NCBI RefSeq assembly: GCF_013004105.1
Contig: NZ_CP053085.1
Location: 3,162,001 to 3,226,000 of the forward strand
From: Gemmatimonas groenlandica
GTDB lineage: Bacteria; Gemmatimonadota; Gemmatimonadetes; Gemmatimonadales; Gemmatimonadaceae
DNA: 64,000 nucleotides
Direction of reading: 5' to 3'
Shown in pieces: positions 58,359-64,000 of the stretch (positions are counted from its first letter, which is position 1; each line of letters starts with the position of its first letter). Both the position numbers and the translations under genes were made by a program. The notes below the pieces were generated by a model that did not search any database, had not been told where the DNA came from, and saw only the letters and a program-made list of their open reading frames with translations.

Positions 58359-59212
58359 TGCATTTCAATTCGGCAGAACGTTTCCGTGGGGTCGATCTCT
58401 CGCGCGTGGCCGATCGGGCCCGCCGCACGCTCGGCGATGATGTGATGATCCTCCACACGCGCACGGTGCGCGATGGTGGCGTGCCGATGGTCGAAGTGCT
58501 CGCGGCGCCGTCCACCGCGATCGATCGCGTGCGTGCGCGTCTCGAGCCTGCGCCGTTCCCGGTGAACATGCGGAAGGCCGACGGCCGTCCGTATTGCATC
58601 GCGCTGGTCGGTCCGACGGGCGCCGGCAAGACGACGACCGCAGCCAAGCTCGCGGTCCGTCGCGGGATGTTCGGCGCCGCGCGCCCGGGCCTGCTCACGA
58701 TCGACACGTATCGCGTGGGTGGCATGGAGCAGTTGGCCACCTACGCCGATCTCGCCGATGTGCCGTTCGAAGTCGTGTACGACGCGCGCGAAGTTGACGC
58801 GGCGATGAAGCGACTCTCGGGCACCTGCGACGTGATCATCATCGACACGCCGGGCCGTAGTCCGGCGTCGGCCGAGCTCACCGAGCGGTGGCGTTCACTG
58901 CTCGACGCGCTCGCTCCCGACGAGGTGCATCTCGTGATCCCCGCGTCGTTGCGCGCCGACCTCGCGGTCGACATCGGCCGCGCCTATCGCGCCACGCGCA
59001 ATCACTGCGGTGCGACGCACCTGATTCTCTCCAAGGTCGACGAAGTGCCGCGTGAATCGGGCATCAGCGATCTCGCGCTGTCACTCGAAATGCCCACGCG
59101 ATGGGTGACCGATGGACAGGATGTGCCCAGCGATCTCAAGCCCGGTGTGTCGCGGTTGCTGCGCGCCTGGGGACTCTCCGCCGATGCGGAGCCTGACTGG
59201 ATGCCCGCATGA
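58358..59212 (+). CDS. flhF: FlhF SRP-type GTPase
   Basis: The 284-aa product has the G-domain motifs VGPTGAGKTTTAAKLAV (P-loop 85-92), TIDTYRVGGMEQLATYADL, IIIDTPGRSPAS and ILSKVDEV. FlhF places the flagellum, often at a pole. It is shorter than usual FlhF because the N-terminal B/N region is only about 75 residues. It overlaps flhG by four bases. Confidence 0.93.
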   Translation: MHFNSAERFRGVDLSRVADRARRTLGDDVMILHTRTVRDGGVPMVEVLAAPSTAIDRVRARLEPAPFPVNMRKADGRPYCIALVGPTGAGKTTTAAKLAVRRGMFGAARPGLLTIDTYRVGGMEQLATYADLADVPFEVVYDAREVDAAMKRLSGTCDVIIIDTPGRSPASAELTERWRSLLDALAPDEVHLVIPASLRADLAVDIGRAYRATRNHCGATHLILSKVDEVPRESGISDLALSLEMPTRWVTDGQDVPSDLKPGVSRLLRAWGLSADAEPDWMPA

Positions 59213-60093
59213 GCGGCTATCAACTCATGTCGCCGCCGCGTGGAACGGCCAGTGTGTCGCAGGTCGACGCGCTGCTGGGCCGCGGCCCGCGCAACAGCAC
59301 GCAGCCGGGTGGCGCACCACGCGGCGCGACAACGCTGCTGGTCGCCAGTGGCCGCGGTGGTAGCGGTACCTCGCTGGTGTCGGCCCTACTCGCGGTTGCC
59401 GCCGCCGGTGATAGCCGTCGGGTGTTGCTCATCGACGCGGATGATTTTGTCGGACCGCTCGCGCTCACTCTGGGCGTGCCGGCGCGCGCCTCGTGGCAGG
59501 ATCTGCGCGGAGGCCGCCTCTCGCCGGCCGACGTGGCGACGCCGGTCAGCACCACGCTGACGCTGGTGGCCGGTGGCGCACCGCGACTTGGCTCCGACGG
59601 GCTCGCGCTCTCCGCCGCCGAACGTCGCGCCTGCATGCGTCGCCTCGGTGTTCTGGCAGATGGAATGGACCTCGTCGTCATCGACTGTGGGGCGCGCATC
59701 GACACGGTGCTCGCCGCGATCACGCCGCACGCCGACGAACGCCTGATCGCCGTCTCCGCCGGGAGTGACCCGGTGGGTCTGGCCTCGACCTACGCCCTCT
59801 GCAAGGCGGTGCACTCCCGTCACGGTGCCCTTCCGATGGACGTACTCGTCAATCGACATGAAGGGAGCGAAGCCGCTCGTTGTTTCGACGCCATCGACGC
59901 CGGTGCCCGTCAGTTTCTCGGAATTTCTCTGCGCCTCGCCGGCGCCGTTCCAGCTGATCCGACGCTCGACGCCGCGCTGCGCGCGGGAATGCCTTTTCCG
60001 CATGCGGCCGCCGGTTCTCCGGCTGCGATAGCTGCTCACGAAGTCGTGATGCGCGCGCTGGCTACTGCTTCACTCTCCCGTTCTGGTACTTGA
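59209..60093 (+). CDS. flhG: FlhG/FleN MinD-like protein with degenerate Walker A
   Basis: The 294-aa product belongs to the ParA/MinD group by LLVASGRGGSGTSLVSALLA, LLIDADDFVGPLAL and LVVIDCGARIDTVLA. An N-terminal tail (VSQVDALLGRG) resembles the DQAxxLR motif that stimulates FlhF. The deviant Walker A, normally KGGxGKT, reads R49-G-G-S-G-T54-S, so both lysines are missing. FlhG limits flagellar number. ATP binding or hydrolysis may be lost. It precedes fliA. Confidence 0.85.
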   Translation: MSGYQLMSPPRGTASVSQVDALLGRGPRNSTQPGGAPRGATTLLVASGRGGSGTSLVSALLAVAAAGDSRRVLLIDADDFVGPLALTLGVPARASWQDLRGGRLSPADVATPVSTTLTLVAGGAPRLGSDGLALSAAERRACMRRLGVLADGMDLVVIDCGARIDTVLAAITPHADERLIAVSAGSDPVGLASTYALCKAVHSRHGALPMDVLVNRHEGSEAARCFDAIDAGARQFLGISLRLAGAVPADPTLDAALRAGMPFPHAAAGSPAAIAAHEVVMRALATASLSRSGT

Positions 60094-60128
60094 CCGTGAC
60101 TCTCGTTTCTACGCAAGGCTCTGCCTCC

Positions 60129-60884
60129 ATGCACACCAAGCTTTGGCAGTCATACCAGGCCGGCAACCAGACGGCACGCGATCGTCTCCTCGAGGAGCAT
60201 CTCGGACTCGTGCATCACGTCGCCCGTCAGGTCTCACGCACCCTCGCCGTGCGTGCCGACTTCGATGAGCTGGTCAGCGCCGGGACGATCGGCCTGATGA
60301 CGGCGCTCGAAGGCTTCGACTTCTCGCGCGGTCTCGCCTTCAGCACGTTCGCCGCTCCCCGCATCCGCGGCGCGATTCTCGACGAGCTCCGCAAGCAAGA
60401 TCATGTGCCGCGCTCGATCCGTCGCAAGACACGTGAAATCTCGGCCGGCCGCGAATCGTTTCAGCGCACGCATGGCCGCGCTCCTGACGACAAAGAACTC
60501 GCGCAGCATCTGAACGTCGACATGGACACGCTCTGGCGCTGGCAGGCCGACGTGGAAGGCGCACATCACATCCCGCTCGACCGCGCGCCCGGCGAGCGTG
60601 AGAACACGGCACCGGTGCCGGCCGAAACGCTCAGCAGCGACGGCGACAACGATGTCGAGGACAGCCTCACGCACGAACAGGAAGTGTCGCACCTCAAGGA
60701 TGCGATCATGCACCTCAAGGAGCAGGAGCGCGTGGTGTTGTCGCTCTACTACTTCGAGGAGCTCAAGCTGCACGAGATCGCGAAGGTGTTGGAACTCACC
60801 GAGTCGCGCGTTTCGCAGATCCGCTCGAAGGCGCTCAGCAAGCTGCGCGTCGAACTTACCCCGCTCCGCGAGAACGTGGCATGA
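60129..60884 (+). CDS. fliA: FliA/WhiG-type sigma28 factor
   Basis: The roughly 251-aa product has region 2 (HLGLVHHVARQVSRTLAVRA, DELVSAGTIGLMTALEGFDF, FSTFAAPRIRGAILDELRKQ), region 3 (ISAGRESFQRTHGRAPDDKE) and region 4 (VVLSLYYFEELKLHEIAKVL, ESRVSQIRSKALSKLR). ATG 60129 is used; a TTG and a GTG lie upstream inside the flhG overlap. It would read the six sigma28-like sites in the window and is inhibited by FlgM at 11346. Confidence 0.95.
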   Translation: MHTKLWQSYQAGNQTARDRLLEEHLGLVHHVARQVSRTLAVRADFDELVSAGTIGLMTALEGFDFSRGLAFSTFAAPRIRGAILDELRKQDHVPRSIRRKTREISAGRESFQRTHGRAPDDKELAQHLNVDMDTLWRWQADVEGAHHIPLDRAPGERENTAPVPAETLSSDGDNDVEDSLTHEQEVSHLKDAIMHLKEQERVVLSLYYFEELKLHEIAKVLELTESRVSQIRSKALSKLRVELTPLRENVA

Positions 60885-61297
60885 GCACGGGCACGACCTC
60901 CGCGTTCCGTGAGTCGATGCAGATGGTCGGCATCGGGCTCGGCGTCACGGTGATTGGCCTGATCGTCGGTGCCGTCGTCGTGTCGCCCGCCGTCTCGCAC
61001 GAACAGCGTCTGCTCGGCATCGGCTCCCTCTTCGGTATCGCCGCCGTGGTGCTCGCCGCCCGTCTCGCGATCCGCGGCCTCCGCTCCCGCCCCACCAAGA
61101 CCACCCGTCAGGCTCGCCAGGCCCCGGCGCCCACCATCACGCTGCGCGGCGGCAAGTCGTCGCGCACCCCGCGTGCCGTCGCCGCCCTCGCCGCCGCCGG
61201 CGCCGACCCCACCGAGATCGCCTGGAAAACCGGCCTCCCTGTAGATGCCGTCTCCATGCTGTTGGAAATCTCGGGCTCGCGCATGTCGGCGGTCTGA
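60881..61297 (+). CDS. Small membrane protein downstream of fliA (DUF6115-like)
   Basis: The 138-aa product has two N-terminal membrane helices (VGIGLGVTVIGLIVGAVVV and IGSLFGIAAVVLAARLAI), a basic linker and a C-terminal helical motif RAVAALAAAGADPTEIAWKT, GLPVDAVSMLLEI. This resembles the short HTH-like tail of DUF6115/DUF2802 proteins that often follow flhF-flhG-fliA. It overlaps fliA by four bases. Its job is unknown; a polar or flagellar-number role is only suggested by position. Confidence 0.7.
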   Translation: MSTGTTSAFRESMQMVGIGLGVTVIGLIVGAVVVSPAVSHEQRLLGIGSLFGIAAVVLAARLAIRGLRSRPTKTTRQARQAPAPTITLRGGKSSRTPRAVAALAAAGADPTEIAWKTGLPVDAVSMLLEISGSRMSAV

Positions 61298-61466
61298 TCG
61301 GCCGCCGAAGCAACAACGAACCGCTTTACCGCGAATTTCCACCGATCACGCACGAATTGGCCCCGCGGGAGCTTCCGATGTCCCGGCGATGACGGCCATA
61401 TCGCTTTTTGTTGTTGAAAACAAAATGCGTTCGTTCGATGGCCACACGACGGTGCGCGACTCACGA

Positions 61467-61515
61467 GGCCATTCGCGGTCGTTTTCGTGTAATCCGCGGC
61501 CAAGCAGTTTTTTTT
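61467..61515 (+). terminator. Probable terminator of the fliQ-fliA operon
   Basis: The interrupted stem GGCC-CGCGG / CCGCG-GCC is followed by AAGCAG and a run of eight T at 61508-61515. It lies in the 449-base gap 61298-61746 after the DUF6115-like gene. The first 170 bases of that gap hold nothing I recognise; the last 75 hold the flgF promoter and its dyad. Confidence 0.5.
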
Positions 61516-61674
61516 GCCCCCGCCCCACCCCTCCGGCAACAACCGCCGAGGCCTCCGAACCACCCGGGCACGATCGGCAGCAATTGCCGCCCTCCGGTCT
61601 TCCCAGTGACCCGCCCCGGCACCTCGCAGCACCACCCAAGCATAAGCAGGACAACAACTTAACAAAAACACCCC

Positions 61675-61698
61675 GGTCGGGCCATTCGTGGCCCGACC
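61675..61698. repeat. Dyad overlapping the flgF sigma54 promoter
   Basis: The arms GGTCGGGCCA (61675-61684) and TGGCCCGACC (61689-61698) are perfect inverted repeats with loop TTCG. The right arm contains the whole -24 element. Taken with the T-run it looks like a terminator, but it precedes an operon and matches the arrangement at flgB. Confidence 0.6.
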
Positions 61699-61704
61699 GT
61701 TGCT
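61689..61704 (+). promoter_or_regulatory. sigma54 (RpoN) promoter of the flgF operon
   Basis: The sequence TGGCCCG-N4-TTGCT followed by TTTTA is identical to the flgB promoter in both elements. It lies about 43 bases upstream of the flgF ATG at 61747 and can drive flgF, flgG, flgA and flgH. Confidence 0.8.
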
Positions 61705-61746
61705 TTTTACCCTGGTGAGTTCGTGTACCCTTTCCAAACCACGACC

Positions 61747-62451
61747 ATGCCCGGACCCGTTCGAACCAATGGGATGAGCAGTGCCGCCGCCGCCATGCAG
61801 ATGCTGGAGCGGAAGCAGCAGGTGCTCGCCAACAACCTCGCCAACGCCTCCACCCGCGGATTCAAAGCGGAGACGGCGTTCGCACGGCTGATGGACAACC
61901 AGCTCGCCAAGACCGACACCGCCCTCGATCTCACCGCTGGATCGCTGACCGAGACCCACAACAGTCTCGATCTCGCCGTCGAAGGGGACGGGTTCTTCGT
62001 CACCAACACCCCCAACGGCGAGCGCTTCGTCCGCAACGGCAGCTTCCGGCTCGATCCGGAACGCCAACTCGTGGATGAACGCGGCAATGCCGTCCTTGGC
62101 GAAGACGGCCCGATCGTGCTCCCCGCGGGCACCGTCGAAGTCGGCAAGGATGGCACCGTCAAAGTGAACGGACGGGTGCTGCAGCGACTGCGGCTCGAGC
62201 GCGTGGATGAAGGCGCGCAGCTCCTGCATGAAGGCGGCACACAGTTCGTGCCCGATGCCTCGCGTAAGGCGATTCCGCCCGGCGAGCGCACCGTGCGCCA
62301 GGGATTCCTCGAGGAATCCAACGTCAACACGATGTCGGCGATGACCGACATGCTCGCCGTGCTGCACCGCTACGGTGCGGCCCAGAAGGCGCTTTCGACC
62401 ATCGATGCCGCGCGCGGGACGTCCGTGAACGACCTCGCCAAGCCCGTTTAA
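61747..62451 (+). CDS. flgF: FlgF proximal rod protein
   Basis: The roughly 234-aa product has SSAAAAMQMLERKQQVLANN, then LANASTRGFKAETAF, NSLDLAVEGDGFFVTNTPNG and the C-terminal FLEESNVNTMSAMTDMLAVL. This is the FlgF/FlgG type of rod protein; FlgF is assigned because the next gene is a better FlgG. GTG 61723 and ATG 61774 are other possible starts. Confidence 0.9.
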   Translation: MPGPVRTNGMSSAAAAMQMLERKQQVLANNLANASTRGFKAETAFARLMDNQLAKTDTALDLTAGSLTETHNSLDLAVEGDGFFVTNTPNGERFVRNGSFRLDPERQLVDERGNAVLGEDGPIVLPAGTVEVGKDGTVKVNGRVLQRLRLERVDEGAQLLHEGGTQFVPDASRKAIPPGERTVRQGFLEESNVNTMSAMTDMLAVLHRYGAAQKALSTIDAARGTSVNDLAKPV

Positions 62452-62463
62452 GGAGAATAGGAC

Positions 62464-63252
62464 ATGGATCCGGCACTTCGCGCCGCCGCTACCGGCATGA
62501 TGGCGCAGCAGACCCGCACCGAAGTCATCGCTAATAACCTCGCCAACGTGAACACGCCCGGCTTCAAGCGGAGCCGTGCGCACTTCGAGGACCTGCTGTA
62601 TCAGACCGTGCAGGATCAGGCCATCCTCGGCGAGACCGCGACCAACACCACCGCCGCGATTCAGGTCGGTCGTGGTACGCGACTCTCCGGCGTGCAGCGC
62701 ATGCACGAACAGGGGCCGCTCGAACAGACCAACCGCAATCTCGACGTCGCGATCGAAGGCGAAGGCTTCTTCCAGATTCAGCTGCCGAACGGCGAGACCG
62801 CCTACACGCGTGACGGCAGCTTCCAGATCTCCGATCAGGGACAGCTGGTCACCAGCGCGGGCTACGGATTGCAGCCGCCGATTCAAATCCCGATCGACTC
62901 GGCCGAGCTCACGATCTCGAACACCGGCATCGTCTCCGTACGTCGCGGCAACGACATCGAACCGACCGAACTCGGACGCATCGAGATCGCGCGTTTCGCC
63001 AATCCGTCGGGACTCATGTCGCTCGGACAGAACCTGCTCGCTCCGACGGCCGCCTCCGGCCAGCCGGTGGTCGGCTTCCCGAATGACGAAGGCATGGGGC
63101 GCCTGCAGCAGGGCAGCCTCGAAGGCAGCAACGTCGAAATCGTGACCGAGATGGTCGAGATGATCGCCGCCATGCGCGCCTATGAGATCAACTCGAAAGC
63201 CATCAAGACGGCCGACGAGATGGGTCAGATCGCCAACAACATCACCCGATAG
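62464..63252 (+). CDS. flgG: FlgG distal rod protein
   Basis: The 262-aa product is close to E. coli FlgG (260 aa): LRAAATGMMAQQTRTEVIAN, NLANVNTPGFKRSRAHFEDL, IEGEGFFQIQLPNGETAYTR and GSLEGSNVEIVTEMVEMIAA. An AGGAGAATAGG precedes ATG 62464. It follows flgF by 12 bases. Confidence 0.97.
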   Translation: MDPALRAAATGMMAQQTRTEVIANNLANVNTPGFKRSRAHFEDLLYQTVQDQAILGETATNTTAAIQVGRGTRLSGVQRMHEQGPLEQTNRNLDVAIEGEGFFQIQLPNGETAYTRDGSFQISDQGQLVTSAGYGLQPPIQIPIDSAELTISNTGIVSVRRGNDIEPTELGRIEIARFANPSGLMSLGQNLLAPTAASGQPVVGFPNDEGMGRLQQGSLEGSNVEIVTEMVEMIAAMRAYEINSKAIKTADEMGQIANNITR

Positions 63253-63260
63253 TCCGCCTC

Positions 63261-63722
63261 ATGAAACTCGTGTTCATGCGACTCCTGGTCTCGCTCTTCA
63301 TGCTCGCCGGCGCGGTCTCCGTGCTCGGCGCGCAGGAACGCACGATCACGGTCTCGGTCGCCGCGCGTGCCCTCGCTCGCGGCGAGACGCTGCAGGCCGG
63401 CGACATCGCGACCATGGACACGACGATTGTCTGGCGCTGGAACTCGATTGCTCCGGATACCACGCGCGCGCTTCCCGGCTGGGTCACGCGCCGCAACATC
63501 GCCCTCGGCGAAGTGTTGCGCGCACCGGCCGTCATGCCGCCGCCCGTGATCACCAGCGGCACGCGCGTCACGGCGATCTGGCAGGATGGCCCGCTGCGCG
63601 TGGTCGTCACCGGCATCGCGACCAACACCGCCGCCATCGGAGCACCGGTCGGCGTTCGCATCGATCCCACACGCAGGCTCGACGGCATCGCTGCCGGGCC
63701 CAATACCGTTCGCCTCCGTTGA
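63261..63722 (+). CDS. flgA: FlgA P-ring assembly chaperone
   Basis: The 153-aa product has a signal peptide (MRLLVSLFMLAGAVSVLGA) and a SAF-type domain (VAARALARGETLQAGDIATM; VTRRNIALGEVLRAPAVMPP), followed by a C-terminal beta part (RVVVTGIATNTAAIGAPVGV). It is shorter than E. coli FlgA (219 aa) and lacks most of the N-terminal domain. FlgA helps FlgI polymerise around the rod in the periplasm. flgI is expected after flgH, outside the window. Confidence 0.88.
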   Translation: MKLVFMRLLVSLFMLAGAVSVLGAQERTITVSVAARALARGETLQAGDIATMDTTIVWRWNSIAPDTTRALPGWVTRRNIALGEVLRAPAVMPPPVITSGTRVTAIWQDGPLRVVVTGIATNTAAIGAPVGVRIDPTRRLDGIAAGPNTVRLR

Positions 63723-63748
63723 AGACCCATCAGGTGAGGACCGTCGCT

Positions 63749-64000
63749 ATGAATCCCACGCGTCTGCTCGTCACGACGAGTGTCGCTGTTGCGCTCGCGC
63801 TCTCGGCGCATCCAGTACTGGCGCAGGCCGCCGGTGCGCAAGCCGCGCCGGCCACGGCCAGCACCGTTACCGTGCCGCCCGTCGCCCCGATCAAACCGCG
63901 CGAATCGTGGACCGCCGACCGCCGCAACTTCGCAGTCGGTGACATCATCACGATTCTCATCGACGACTACACGATCTCCACTGCGGTGAAAGAGAACTCG
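63749..64000 (+). CDS. flgH: FlgH L-ring protein (cut by window end)
   Basis: The first 84 codons are present. A signal peptide (LLVTTSVAVALALSAHPVLA) is followed by an Ala/Thr-rich stretch and RRNFAVGDIITILIDDYTIS, TAVKENS, which is the FlgH core start. No Cys is present, so the lipobox of typical FlgH lipoproteins is missing. The ATG at 63749 has GGTGAGGA upstream. It shows an outer-membrane ring and hence a diderm. Confidence 0.88.
   Translation, partial: MNPTRLLVTTSVAVALALSAHPVLAQAAGAQAAPATASTVTVPPVAPIKPRESWTADRRNFAVGDIITILIDDYTISTAVKENS

Noticed and set aside
1-64000. tRNA, rRNA, CRISPR arrays, insertion sequences and prophage genes
   Set aside because: No cloverleaf-like CCA-ended segments, spaced repeats, transposase or integrase motifs were noticed by eye.

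Overview
The window is high-GC, gene-dense bacterial DNA carrying most of a flagellar and chemotaxis gene cluster. Outer-membrane ring genes (flgA, flgH) show a diderm. High GC, a FliW-linked flagellin locus, sigma54 plus sigma28 control and general resemblance to sequences I remember suggest Gemmatimonadota (a Gemmatimonas-like organism). That assignment is an inference from memory, not a computed result.

Layout. Positions 1-3795 are mostly non-flagellar: the start of a membrane protein, a large nested inverted repeat (230-346), a TIGR01777-type epimerase, a 3-methyladenine-type DNA glycosylase, a secreted protein of unknown role and a small soluble histidine kinase. Positions 3812-15934, all on the minus strand, hold chemotaxis system 1 (cheB, cheX, cheY, cheD, cheR, cheW, cheA, cheZ, cheY), flgM and the filament genes fliT/flgN-like, fliS, fliD and fliC. 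Positions 16144-26174 are a probable flagellin-glycosylation island: four glycosyltransferases, a sugar aminotransferase, a NeuD/PglD-like acetyltransferase and a methyltransferase. This is followed on the minus strand by fliW and flgL. Positions 27826-45926 (plus strand) hold an NtrC/FlgR-type sigma54 activator, then flgB, flgC, an unknown gene, fliE-F-G-H-I-J, a motE-like gene, fliK, flgD and flgE, then fliL, fliM, fliN and a fused fliO-fliP. Positions 46153-53860 are a second chemotaxis system with its own soluble triple-PAS receptor. Positions 54053-61297 hold the export gate (fliQ, fliR, flhB, flhA), flhF, flhG, fliA and a small membrane protein. Positions 61747-64000 hold flgF, flgG, flgA and the start of flgH, cut by the window end.

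Control. Two promoter families can be read by eye. Five -24/-12 (sigma54) sites precede the glycosylation operon, flgB, fliL, fliQ and flgF. Six sigma28-like sites precede cheW, cheA, flgM, flgL, fliC and the second cheA, the last two being weaker. With the sigma54 activator, FliA and FlgM all encoded here, this reads as a full hierarchy: activator and RpoN drive basal body, hook and export genes, and FliA then drives filament and chemotaxis genes.

The most unusual points are a FliK with an embedded M15/LAS-type metallopeptidase domain, a FlhG whose deviant Walker A has lost both lysines, a fliO-fliP fusion, a CheA with two MshEN-like repeats where P2 would sit and two CheW domains, a very short FlgB, and perfect or near-perfect dyads overlapping two of the sigma54 promoters.
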